NCBI GenBank assembly: GCA_000153385.1
Contig: CH672374.1
Span: 1,207,198 to 1,271,197 of the forward strand
Direction of reading: 5' to 3'
From: Flavobacteria bacterium BBFL7
Lineage (GTDB): Bacteria; Bacteroidota; Bacteroidia; Flavobacteriales; Flavobacteriaceae
Length of the DNA: 64,000 bases
How positions within the stretch are numbered: the stretch's first letter is position 1; every line of letters begins with the position of its first letter. The position numbers were made by a program, and so were the translations under genes. Below the pieces are notes generated by a model. It had not been told where the DNA came from and ran no database searches. It saw nothing but the letters and a program-made list of their open reading frames with translations. This document shows, in pieces, positions 37,539 through 45,689 of this stretch.

Positions 37539-38783
37539 TTATAGATATATCATTGCTTGTAGGGTAAGTGTGCCTACAGCATCCAGATTTCCATATTTTT
37601 GATTAGAGTACTCGAGTGAAATTTTAGAATTATGACCGCTTAGATAAAGATTACCGCCTATACCATATCGCGTGGCATTATCATCAATGGCATCTATACT
37701 GCGAGATGACAATGACAGGTATGGTTGTATTTTAAGATTTGTATTTTCACTAGGTAATACATATCCCACATGACCATATAACATGGAGCCTGTTTCATAA
37801 GTTTGTCCTAAAGTAAAATTAGTACCGTAGTCATTATTCTGATAAGTAGCATATGCTGTTATCGCAGCACCTTTATCACCTACTGGCGCATCATAAAATG
37901 CGTCCACCGCAAAAATCGCAACGTCTTCACCTTGAAAATCATTGTTATCATCTAGACTTACACTACCATTAGGGTGATAGAAAAAACCAGCTCCAATATT
38001 GAAAACTTCCTTACCACCTAAGTAAGAACCGACTTTATAAGGCAAAAAGTTACTTTCTTGATCTAAGAAATGATAGTCAAAATAACCAGCATAATTCTTT
38101 CCAGCATCTTTACTTCCTAGTATCTCACGACCATTATAAGTCGCGTCATCAATTGCTGGGATTCCATTAACGTCAAGACCGTTTGTTAAAGCCTCATTAA
38201 TAGCAACTCGATATTGCAACCTATCAAACTTACCTTTAAAATAAACTCCCATATGTCGAGCAAACTGATCGCTTAAGCCTATGGTAGCCCAGCTCTGACG
38301 ATTATTATCTAGCGTCAGCATGTTGAGTGTACTTTGATTATTTAGTCGTGAAATACCATTCCAGTAATGTAAGCCACCACCTACCGCGTGATTGTTACTA
38401 AGTGACCATTGTCCCCATACGTCATGAAAAAACAATTGAGAACTATCACTTTTCCCAACTGGATTGAGATTATTTGCGTTCTGACTGTTAAGACCAAAAT
38501 GCGTCAATATTAAAAATTTGTCAGATACCTGTGCATACATTAATACACGAGCACGACGCATTGAAAAGTTTAAATCACTCTCCTCGTTGCCAAAACTATT
38601 TAAAGACTCATTATCGGAATGTTGAGCCCAGAACTGCGCCCAAGAAATAATGCGGAAATATTTAGATCCATCTTCATTAAGCTTCACCTTCATTCCGCCT
38701 GTATACTCACTAGAACCTTGAGCAAATCCAACAGCTATTGCAAGAAGAAAAAATGAGAGAAAAAAAGCGTATCTATTTTTCAT
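37539..38783 (-). CDS. outer membrane porin (phosphate-selective porin O/P-like)
   Basis: 414 residues, signal peptide to about 22, then a beta-rich barrel with short turns (FSMRRARVLMYAQVSDKF and later repeated YFDYHF, YLGGK). The layout resembles OprO/OprP-type porins of Bacteroidota. As first gene of the acetate module it may supply outer membrane permeability for the carboxylate; selectivity cannot be read from sequence. Confidence 0.75.
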   Translation of the reverse strand: MKNRYAFFLSFFLLAIAVGFAQGSSEYTGGMKVKLNEDGSKYFRIISWAQFWAQHSDNESLNSFGNEESDLNFSMRRARVLMYAQVSDKFLILTHFGLNSQNANNLNPVGKSDSSQLFFHDVWGQWSLSNNHAVGGGLHYWNGISRLNNQSTLNMLTLDNNRQSWATIGLSDQFARHMGVYFKGKFDRLQYRVAINEALTNGLDVNGIPAIDDATYNGREILGSKDAGKNYAGYFDYHFLDQESNFLPYKVGSYLGGKEVFNIGAGFFYHPNGSVSLDDNNDFQGEDVAIFAVDAFYDAPVGDKGAAITAYATYQNNDYGTNFTLGQTYETGSMLYGHVGYVLPSENTNLKIQPYLSLSSRSIDAIDDNATRYGIGGNLYLSGHNSKISLEYSNQKYGNLDAVGTLTLQAMIYL

Positions 38784-38902
38784 AAGATATTGTTTTTAAG
38801 ATTAGTATAAACCATTAGAATTCAATTCTAACCGCACTGCTAACCTCATCAAAAACTTATGTTAATAAAAATTTAATATAGTTATCTGTTAAGAGCTATA
38901 GT

Positions 38903-39316
38903 TTAATCTCTAAATCGCTCCCATTGTATAAGCATGAACTTATCACCTAGCTCAGTAACAACAGCGCCTGCACCTTTAATATTGAGTGGATTAGAGAAAT
39001 ACTCTCCTAACTCTACAGCATTTAAAATCTTATAAGTAGGATGATATTTTGTATTGCTAGGTCTTTTAATATTATACTTTTTCACCCAATTCAATATACT
39101 CACATGAGATATCCCAAGAATACGTTCTATCTCTCTATATGTCAATCCCTCAAGGTAAAGTTGCAAGGCCTTATTAACGTAGTAATCATCTATCTTTTTG
39201 CCTATTTTATCTACTGTAAAGAAATAATTACAATCTTTACATTTATAGCGTTGACGGTTATTAATAATTCCGCTTTTGATATGATTTTCAGACGAACAAG
39301 CAGGGCAAACTCTCAT
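38903..39316 (-). CDS. zinc-ribbon/HTH protein, InsA-like N-terminus
   Basis: 137 residues. A four-cysteine zinc ribbon (C4, C7, C26, C29) followed by an HTH (about 52-85, GLTYREIERILGISHVSILN), as in the N-terminal part of IS1-type transposases (InsA). The C-terminal third (PTYKILNAVELGEYFSNPLN...) has no DDE catalytic motif, and there are no inverted repeats around the gene, so I read it as a domesticated regulator. Tandem 19-bp repeats lie 11 nt upstream. It ends 119 nt from the porin of the acetate module and may regulate it; that is inference. Confidence 0.65.
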   Translation of the reverse strand: MRVCPACSSENHIKSGIINNRQRYKCKDCNYFFTVDKIGKKIDDYYVNKALQLYLEGLTYREIERILGISHVSILNWVKKYNIKRPSNTKYHPTYKILNAVELGEYFSNPLNIKGAGAVVTELGDKFMLIQWERFRD

Positions 39317-39326
39317 AACCTATATT

Positions 39327-39364
39327 AATTTAGCATAAATATATCAATTTAGCATTAATTTATC
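39327..39364. repeat. two tandem 19-bp direct repeats upstream of the zinc-ribbon gene
   Basis: 39327-39345 and 39346-39364 abut; each begins AATTTAGCAT and 17 of 19 positions agree. They lie just before the minus-strand ATG (39316) and face the divergent barrel gene. A plausible operator for the HTH protein. Confidence 0.6.
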
Positions 39365-39420
39365 TATTCTACTATGATTGTTTTTTATAGCAGCCTTTAT
39401 AGTTCTCATTTTATTAGTGT

Positions 39421-39428
39421 TACTTTTG
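39421..39428 (+). promoter_or_regulatory. -7 element of the barrel gene at 39449
   Basis: TACTTTTG, full TAnnTTTG match, 20 nt before the chosen ATG. This supports a start at 39449 instead of the upstream ATG at 39374. Confidence 0.5.
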
Positions 39429-39448
39429 CGCTTTGCACAACAATAAGT

Positions 39449-40270
39449 ATGAAATACTACATATTTACCTTTCTAGTAATCACTATTTTTAATCAGTCCT
39501 TTTCACAAGTAGAACCGGTTAATACATCAGGTCGCAAAGGAGATTTTTACATTTATTGGGGTTGGAACTTATCTGCCTATAGTAAATCAGATATTACATT
39601 TACAGGCGACAACTATGACTTTACTCTTGACGACGTAGTAGCATATGATCGTCAATCAGATTTTGATCCAATAAAGTATCTAAATCCTGGTAGTATTACT
39701 ATACCACAATACAATTTTAGAATAGGATATTTTATAAACGACAAGTATAATATCTCTATAGGAGCAGATCATATGAAGTATGTAATGCTAAGGGATCAAA
39801 CCGTGCGTATTAATGGCCGTATAGACGATACCTCTACCCTATATAATGGCGTCTATGATAATGAGGAAATATCGCTAGACCGCTCATTTTTACAGTTTGA
39901 ACATACTGATGGGCTTAACTATATTAACATAGGATTGCGTCGCATGGACCATTTATGGGATTATAAATTCTTTAGCCTTCAAGCGGTCACTGGTCTTGAA
40001 GGAGGAATTATTATTCCTAAAACAAATACTAAATTATTGGGTCGCCAGCGTTATGATGAGTTTCACGTATCTGGATATGGTTTAAGTGCTGTGCTAGGTC
40101 TTAATTTTGAGTTTTTTGAGCATTTCTTTGTTCAAACAGAATTAAAAGGTGGTTATATCAACATGAATGATATCAGAACTACTGCTGACACTTCAGATTC
40201 TGCAAGTCAAAGTTTTCTATTCCGTCAGGTAAATATGGTATTTGGAGCTCGTTTTAAATTGTGGGACTAA
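39449..40270 (+). CDS. outer membrane beta-barrel protein, unknown function
   Basis: 273 residues from the ATG at 39449. The in-frame ATG at 39374 would put 25 extra residues in front of a good signal peptide (MKYYIFTFLVITIFNQSFSQ) and lies upstream of the promoter, so it is rejected. Alternating-hydrophobicity strands (GDFYIYWGWNLSAYS, RIGYFINDKYNISIG) and a final aromatic-rich strand suggest an 8-12 strand barrel. No domain recognised. It stands alone. Confidence 0.75.
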   Translation: MKYYIFTFLVITIFNQSFSQVEPVNTSGRKGDFYIYWGWNLSAYSKSDITFTGDNYDFTLDDVVAYDRQSDFDPIKYLNPGSITIPQYNFRIGYFINDKYNISIGADHMKYVMLRDQTVRINGRIDDTSTLYNGVYDNEEISLDRSFLQFEHTDGLNYINIGLRRMDHLWDYKFFSLQAVTGLEGGIIIPKTNTKLLGRQRYDEFHVSGYGLSAVLGLNFEFFEHFFVQTELKGGYINMNDIRTTADTSDSASQSFLFRQVNMVFGARFKLWD

Positions 40271-40303
40271 TACTTCCTCACACCTTTCATACTTTTATTA
40301 ATA

Positions 40304-40319
40304 CGCTTTCGCGAAAGCG
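40304..40319. repeat. palindromic repeat copy 10 (intergenic)
   Basis: Perfect 16-mer (18 bp with A/T flanks), 34 nt past the stop of the barrel gene. Confidence 0.95.
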
Positions 40320-40491
40320 TGAACTGCACCATCTCTAATACATTTCAAAAGTTAATTCTTTAAGAGATCGTCTTGTTAATACACAAAATACTCTTAAATA
40401 AGCTATTTATTTTATCATAATAAATCCATTTTATTGATTTGCTCGTATCACCAACATGAGTCAAAAATCAAATAAATCAAAAATGTATATT

Positions 40492-41355
40492 ATGAAAAAA
40501 TCAAATTTATTTATAGCGGTAGCAGCCGCTGCAGTACTAGCAAGTTGTGTCTCTAAAAAGAAATATGTCGAGTTAGAAACCAACTATAACGATACTAGAT
40601 CTGAACTTCAAAAAACTAGAGTTGAAAAGGAAGATCTTGAAAATAAAATGGAGCAAATAGAGATGCGAGTGGAACGCTACAACTCTAAAATCGCTTCACT
40701 AAAATCAGACCAAGATGGTATGATGGTATCTACTGACGGAGGATCATTAGTGCTATCAGAAAACAATAAAAAAGCAATGCGTAAAACATTGCAAGATGTA
40801 CCTGCCGCAAAACTTGCTGGAGCTACTACCTTAAAAGATTCACTTAATATAGCCATAGCTCATAATATTGCAAAGAAAATGGGCTCCACATCTAGCGATA
40901 AAGATCTTAACGTGTCTATAGAGGAAACTGTAGTAATGATCAATATAGATGATGACCTTTTATTTAAAGACAGTAGCTATAGAGTTAGTAATGATGCTGA
41001 TGAAATCCTAGCTAAAATAGCCGAGGTTGTTGCCTCAGAACCATCATTAGAAATTCTAGTTGAAGGACATACAGATAGCCGTACGGTAAAACAAGGTAGT
41101 TATATAAAAGACAACTGGGATTTAAGTACAGAACGAAGTGCTGCTATCGTAAGAAGGTTAGAAGAAAAGTTTGGTGTAGCACCAGAACAATTAATTGTGG
41201 CCGGTAGAGCTAGTTATGACCCTATTGCTGCAAATGACAGCAAAGATAATATGGCTAGAAACCGTAGAACACAAATCGTTATCATGCCTAACTTAGATAA
41301 GTTTTTTGCGATGTTAAATAGCGACGAGCAACTGTTAAGTGAGAATGATAAATAA
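40492..41355 (+). CDS. OmpA-family lipoprotein
   Basis: 287 residues from the ATG at 40492, which directly gives a lipoprotein signal peptide with VLASC (C19); an ATG at 40456 adds 12 polar residues ahead of it and is less likely. A coiled-coil stretch (about 26-72) is followed by an OmpA C-terminal peptidoglycan-binding domain (about 165-275: EGHTDSRTV, NWDLSTERSAAIV, NRRTQIVI). It probably tethers the outer membrane to the cell wall. Confidence 0.88.
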   Translation: MKKSNLFIAVAAAAVLASCVSKKKYVELETNYNDTRSELQKTRVEKEDLENKMEQIEMRVERYNSKIASLKSDQDGMMVSTDGGSLVLSENNKKAMRKTLQDVPAAKLAGATTLKDSLNIAIAHNIAKKMGSTSSDKDLNVSIEETVVMINIDDDLLFKDSSYRVSNDADEILAKIAEVVASEPSLEILVEGHTDSRTVKQGSYIKDNWDLSTERSAAIVRRLEEKFGVAPEQLIVAGRASYDPIAANDSKDNMARNRRTQIVIMPNLDKFFAMLNSDEQLLSENDK

Positions 41356-41374
41356 GAATATGACTTATCATATA

Positions 41375-41407
41375 AAAGGCTCTCTAAAAATAGAGAGCCT
41401 TTTTTTA
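41375..41407. terminator. bidirectional terminator between ompA-type and M16 genes
   Basis: Stem AAAGGCTCTCTA / TAGAGAGCCTTT with an AAAA loop, followed by T-rich sequence on the plus strand. It serves the convergent gene ends at 41355 and 41427. Confidence 0.85.
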
Positions 41408-41426
41408 TAAATTATATTATCACAAT

Positions 41427-44276
41427 TTACTTTTTAAGTTCATTAATTTCTGGATTAAGTAAAATCGGAGCTCCATAGCCTAAGTCTTTCATGCGATTCA
41501 TTTGACTTGCTGCATCACCTACGATTAAATAAATCATTTGATCAGGATTTAGGTATTCACTACTGAGTCTTTTCACATCTTCAATGGTCATATTTTCTAC
41601 TTCTTGCTCACGCTTCTTGAGATAATCTTTATCAAAACCATAAGTACTCATGTTATCTAACATACCCAATTTTGCAGATGCAGTCTCTAATCTGCGAGCG
41701 TTACTCTTTATCATGTAGCTTTTTGTCACCTCTAAATCTTCTGCAGTAAAGCCTGCACCATATTGCTCTATAATTTCTTTTACCAAGGCCGCAGACTCAT
41801 AAGTCACATTAGTGCGCACACTACTAGAAACGCTAAAAGAACCTGCAAGATCAGTTCCTCCAAATCTAGAACCTATCCCATAAGTATATCCTTTACCTTC
41901 TCGTAATTGTTGTGTTAATTGAGAAGCAAAACTACCACCACCTAAACGATAATTCATTACCTGCGCAGCATAGAAATCTTTATCTATCGCTTTTAAAGCT
42001 GGATATCCAAAGTTAATGACCGACTGCTTTGCGCCTGGTACATCATAAAAATAAACGGCTGCTTTCTCAGGCCTGTTCACTTCGGGTAATTCTGGGAAGA
42101 CTACATCTTTAGCAGTCCAAGATTCATTTAAGGATTTTAAGCTTGACGCCGCTTTAGATTCATCAATAGCTCCCACAAATTTAAAGGTGGCTAAATTTGA
42201 AGCTACATAATTATTATAATAATCTTTTAAATCCTGAATAGTAATCGATTGAACACTTTGTTCTGTACCAGCACCATTTCTAGATAAAATATTGTTCTCT
42301 CCATACAGTAATTTAGAAAATTCGTTTGACGCGATAGCATTAGGGTTTGCTTTACGTTGCTCAATCTGACTTAAAACATCTTGTTTCAATAAATCAAATT
42401 CAGTCTCGTCAAATCGAGGTTCTAAAATCATTTCTTGAACTAGCGCCATTGTTTTGTCATAGTTGCGCGCGAGTGTCGTACCGGCAACAGTGATAGACTG
42501 GTCACCAGCATAGAAATATATACTAGCTCCTAATGATTCAATAGCATTTTCTAATTCTTCTGGTGTTTTAGTAGCTGTACCACGCATCATTAAATCTGCT
42601 AGTAAATTTGAAACACCAACTTTATCGATATCCTCTAAAAGCATTCCACCTTTAATATCCATACTAAATTCGACTAAAGGAACTTCATTACTAGTGATTC
42701 CATAGTATTTCATACCAGATGACAATTCATCTTGCCATACATCAGGAGTTTTTAAACCAGGTGCTTCTCCATAAGACGGTTCTACAGATCTATCAAAAGT
42801 TGATGGCGTTTTCTCATAAGTAGCTTTAATGCTCGCATCAAAACTTTCTTCTGCACCAGGAATAATTTGCTCTTCAACAACCTCAGCAAGTGTAGAACCA
42901 GTAAGGATTAAGTCTTTTTGATCACGAGGCACAAAGCTAGTAGCGATATAAGGTTTACCCTTTATATATTTCTCATAAACACGCATAACATCCTCACGTG
43001 TCACATTCAAAATATTCTTTACATCTTGAGACACAAAACCAGCATCACCTGCAAACATTTCATATTGAGCTAACTGGAAACCTTTGCCTAACGCACTGCT
43101 TAAACCTCTATAAAAACTGGTTTCTTGACCTGCTTTAATACGATCTAAATCCTCCTGTGAGATTCCATCTTTTTCAAAAAGTGCAAAACCTTTATTCAAT
43201 GCAGCAGCAACACTATCTAGCGCTGTCCCATTAAATGCATTTATGGAAATTGTTGTCTCACCAGCTAGTTCAGATCCATAATTATACATGGTTACATTAC
43301 TCGTTAATTGTTCTTGATCCACCAGCACTTTATTGAGTGGCGCTTTTTTACCAGATGATAAATACTGAGTTAGTATATCTAAGGCATATGCATCCTTATC
43401 ATACTCTGCAACTGTAGGCCAAGTGTATGTTAATTGAGGAACGCGAGCAAAGTTGTCTTCATAATACAATTTTTTTGTCGCGTCAATAGTTACTGGTCGT
43501 TTTGCTAATGGAGACACTTCTTCTCCTGCAGGGATTTCATCAAAATATTTATGTACCCATGCTTTAGTTTGTTCCATATCAAAATCACCTGCAATCGTTA
43601 ATACGGTATTATTAGGTGTATACCAACGACGATAAAATTCTTTCACGTCATCTAATGTAGCATTTTGCAAGTCTTCTAAAGAGCCTATTACTTGCCAGTT
43701 ATAAGGGTGATCTTTGGGATACAAATTTTTACCTACTACATAGCGTACATGACCATACGGTCTGTTGTCTACGCTTTGTCTTTTTTCATTTTTAACCACT
43801 TGTTTCTCCTTAGCAAGAACAGGATCAGTAACTGTGTTGACAAACCACCCTAGTTTATCAGCCTCGGCCCAGATCATTTTTTCAAGTGCATCCTTAGGCA
43901 CAGTTTGATAATAGTTTGTACGATCTCGACTCGTAGATCCATTTGCTCCAGAGCCACCTATACGAGCACTCATTGCATCTAGTCCACCTTTACCTAGGTT
44001 TTCAGATTCTAAGAATAATAAATGTTCAAAAAGGTGTGCAAATCCTGTACGACCTTCTTTTTCTCTCGCGCTACCTACGTGTACAGTAAGCGCTACAGCA
44101 GCTACAGGATCAGAGTGATCTTGATGTAAAATTACCGTAAGACCGTTATCCAGCGTCATTTTTTCAAACGCAACATCTAGTGTTACCTCATCATTATCTT
44201 GAGTAACTATCTTGTCGTTTTTACAGGATAGTAAAAACGCGACCATACATAAAGTCGCAAAAAATCTGATATTCAT
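41427..44276 (-). CDS. M16-family zinc metallopeptidase lipoprotein
   Basis: 949 residues with two M16 halves. Lipobox FLLSC (C18). The zinc motif HLFEH is at 81-85 (inverted HxxEH), with a further Glu in the KNEKRQS segment about 75 residues on. The second half (from about 520) lacks HxxEH and is the usual inactive half. It should degrade peptides in the periplasm or at the outer membrane. Monocistronic; the 3' terminator is shared with the convergent OmpA gene. Confidence 0.92.
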   Translation of the reverse strand: MNIRFFATLCMVAFLLSCKNDKIVTQDNDEVTLDVAFEKMTLDNGLTVILHQDHSDPVAAVALTVHVGSAREKEGRTGFAHLFEHLLFLESENLGKGGLDAMSARIGGSGANGSTSRDRTNYYQTVPKDALEKMIWAEADKLGWFVNTVTDPVLAKEKQVVKNEKRQSVDNRPYGHVRYVVGKNLYPKDHPYNWQVIGSLEDLQNATLDDVKEFYRRWYTPNNTVLTIAGDFDMEQTKAWVHKYFDEIPAGEEVSPLAKRPVTIDATKKLYYEDNFARVPQLTYTWPTVAEYDKDAYALDILTQYLSSGKKAPLNKVLVDQEQLTSNVTMYNYGSELAGETTISINAFNGTALDSVAAALNKGFALFEKDGISQEDLDRIKAGQETSFYRGLSSALGKGFQLAQYEMFAGDAGFVSQDVKNILNVTREDVMRVYEKYIKGKPYIATSFVPRDQKDLILTGSTLAEVVEEQIIPGAEESFDASIKATYEKTPSTFDRSVEPSYGEAPGLKTPDVWQDELSSGMKYYGITSNEVPLVEFSMDIKGGMLLEDIDKVGVSNLLADLMMRGTATKTPEELENAIESLGASIYFYAGDQSITVAGTTLARNYDKTMALVQEMILEPRFDETEFDLLKQDVLSQIEQRKANPNAIASNEFSKLLYGENNILSRNGAGTEQSVQSITIQDLKDYYNNYVASNLATFKFVGAIDESKAASSLKSLNESWTAKDVVFPELPEVNRPEKAAVYFYDVPGAKQSVINFGYPALKAIDKDFYAAQVMNYRLGGGSFASQLTQQLREGKGYTYGIGSRFGGTDLAGSFSVSSSVRTNVTYESAALVKEIIEQYGAGFTAEDLEVTKSYMIKSNARRLETASAKLGMLDNMSTYGFDKDYLKKREQEVENMTIEDVKRLSSEYLNPDQMIYLIVGDAASQMNRMKDLGYGAPILLNPEINELKK

Positions 44277-44361
44277 GGTTCTTGATTTAAGGCCATGAAG
44301 TTAATCAAATCTCTTATTATCTATAGTTAAGAAATTAGAATACGATAATCTTTTTCGATTA

Positions 44362-44376
44362 CGCTTTCGCGAAAGC
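44362..44376. repeat. palindromic repeat copy 11 (intergenic)
   Basis: Core GCTTTCGCGAAAGC at 44363-44376, 22 nt past the stop of the 44399 gene and upstream of the M16 gene. Confidence 0.95.
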
Positions 44377-44398
44377 ATTATGTAAAAACTAAAATGTT

Positions 44399-44641
44399 TT
44401 ACGAATTATCTGAAGCAGAAACATCTACTTTTTTAAAAAACAAGTAATAAGCGTTGATAGCAATGATGGCGAGGTTTGTAATTAAAACTGGCACACTATC
44501 TAACATAAAACCATAAATCACAAAAAGTAGACAACCCAAGGAATTAAACCAGCGAAGTTTTCTTAAGTCTTTACGAGTAAAAGAAAATAACAATACAGCA
44601 CTCGCTGCATAGCCTATAAATTCTGTAAGAGTAATATCCAT
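44399..44641 (-). CDS. small YgjV-like inner membrane protein
   Basis: 80 residues, three predicted helices (about 6-22, 32-48, 50-68). The pattern LLFSFTRKDLRKLRWFNSLG resembles the YgjV/Imp family of small membrane proteins of unknown role. A TACCTTTG promoter element lies 20 nt upstream, between it and the tRNA terminator. Confidence 0.75.
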   Translation of the reverse strand: MDITLTEFIGYAASAVLLFSFTRKDLRKLRWFNSLGCLLFVIYGFMLDSVPVLITNLAIIAINAYYLFFKKVDVSASDNS

Positions 44642-44660
44642 TGCAATAGTTTTAATAAGG

Positions 44661-44668
44661 CAAAGGTA
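44661..44668 (-). promoter_or_regulatory. -7 element of the YgjV-like gene
   Basis: Minus strand TACCTTTG, 19 nt before the ATG at 44641. Confidence 0.5.
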
Positions 44669-44681
44669 GTTTTAAAGAAAC

Positions 44682-44711
44682 AAAAAAGCCGATTCAAATG
44701 AATCGGCTTTT
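44682..44711 (-). terminator. terminator of tRNA-fMet
   Basis: Stem AAAAGCCGATTCA / TGAATCGGCTTTT with a 2-nt loop, then a run of T on the minus strand, starting 6 nt past the tRNA. Confidence 0.85.
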
Positions 44712-44717
44712 ACTTAG

Positions 44718-44790
<73 letters not shown>

Positions 44791-44823
44791 ATATTACGTT
44801 TCGTTGTTCTTGGCTCTCAACCT

Positions 44824-44840
44824 TCGAGTAATAAGCTCGA
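44824..44840 (-). ncRNA. tRNA anticodon-arm-like hairpin in the pre-tRNA leader
   Basis: On the minus strand a perfect 5-bp stem TCGAG / CTCGA closes the 7-nt loop CTTATTA. The surrounding 22 nt match the anticodon arm of the adjacent tRNA-fMet at 18 positions, and one stem difference is compensated. No acceptor or T arm is present. Probably a decayed duplicate or a leader structure. Confidence 0.4.
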
Positions 44841-44864
44841 CAAACTATCCGTTTTTATGGATGG

Positions 44865-44895
44865 CAAATATACATCTAATTTAGAGTTCTCACAA
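44865..44895 (-). promoter_or_regulatory. promoter of tRNA-fMet
   Basis: Minus strand TTG (44895-44893), 20-nt spacer, TATATTTG (44872-44865). Transcription would begin near 44858 and run through the leader hairpin and the tRNA. Confidence 0.65.
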
Positions 44896-45000
44896 GTAGA
44901 AATCTTAAGATATTTATAAATCATGTTAAGCTCTTCTCAATTGAGGCTAAATTAAGAAGTTAAGCCACTCTAGTAGTGTATCTTAAATAAAAAAATCAAT

Positions 45001-45465
45001 ATGAAAACTACAGTTCAAACAGAGAAATATTTAAATGATTTACTAGAAAAAACATATGATGCGCAACGCGGATACGCAAATGCGGCAGAAATTTCTGAGC
45101 ATGTACAACTTAAAAGATGGTTTGCAGAGCAAGGAGCTAGAAGAACACGTTATGCAGCGGCACTAACTAGTGAACTAAAGGATATGAATCAAAATCCAGA
45201 GTTAGACGGAAGTTTTAAAGGTGATATGCATAGAGGATGGATGAATTTAAAGGCAGCTCTTAGTATCAACAAAGACGAAGCTGTACTCGAAGAATGTATC
45301 ACTGGAGAAAAAAAAGCAATTGAAGAGTACAACGCAGTGTTGGAACACAAATCTGAGCTACCTCCTACAGTAGTCTCTATCCTAGAAGCACAGAAAGACG
45401 AAATTCAATCTACTGTAAACACCATTAAACGATTAGAAGATATTGCAGATGATCACAACCTATAA
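45001..45465 (+). CDS. ferritin-like four-helix protein (DUF2383/PA2169 family)
   Basis: 154 residues, all alpha, without a signal peptide. The pattern of four long helices and the segments DAQRGYANAAE and ECITGEKKAIEEYNAVL match the DUF2383/PA2169 family, thought to be stress-related. Metal-binding Glu/His residues are suggested but not certain. A strong terminator follows. Confidence 0.8.
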   Translation: MKTTVQTEKYLNDLLEKTYDAQRGYANAAEISEHVQLKRWFAEQGARRTRYAAALTSELKDMNQNPELDGSFKGDMHRGWMNLKAALSINKDEAVLEECITGEKKAIEEYNAVLEHKSELPPTVVSILEAQKDEIQSTVNTIKRLEDIADDHNL

Positions 45466-45482
45466 TTAATTGGTGAAACGAT

Positions 45483-45511
45483 AAAAAAAGCGGTTTTTAA
45501 CCGCTTTTTTT
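45483..45511. terminator. bidirectional terminator
   Basis: Stem GCGGTT / AACCGC extended by A7/T7 on both sides. It serves the 45001 gene and, on the minus strand, overlaps the stop codon (45510-45512) of the cysteine-rich gene. Confidence 0.85.
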
Positions 45512-45689
45512 ATTGCCCTAATTTTTTAGTATCAAATGAAATTAGCGTTCCTTCTTCAAAATCTACATGCAATTCTATGGGATTGCAACATACTTCACAA
45601 TCTTCTACATATGTCTGGCTGTATGCAGGATCTAATAACATAGATATCTCTTGCCAGCAATGTGGACACATGAAAAAGTGTTCTATCAT
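45510..45689 (-). CDS. small CPxCG-type cysteine-rich protein
   Basis: 59 residues: MIEHFFMCPHCWQEISMLL... with C8, C11, C31, C34 and C35, matching the small CPxCG-related zinc-ribbon family (here CPHCW). Probable zinc binding through C8/C11 and C31/C34. The ATG overlaps the TolC-type gene stop in an ATGA arrangement, so it is the last gene of the efflux operon. Easily missed because of its length. Function unknown. Confidence 0.82.
   Translation of the reverse strand: MIEHFFMCPHCWQEISMLLDPAYSQTYVEDCEVCCNPIELHVDFEEGTLISFDTKKLGQ

Noticed and set aside
38903-39316. Possible insertion sequence (IS1-like)
   Set aside because: Only the zinc-ribbon/HTH part is present. There is no DDE domain, no terminal inverted repeats and no target duplication, so I call a regulator-like gene and not a mobile element.
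44791-44860. Second functional tRNA next to tRNA-fMet
   Set aside because: Only an anticodon-arm-like stem can be drawn; acceptor, D and T arms are missing.
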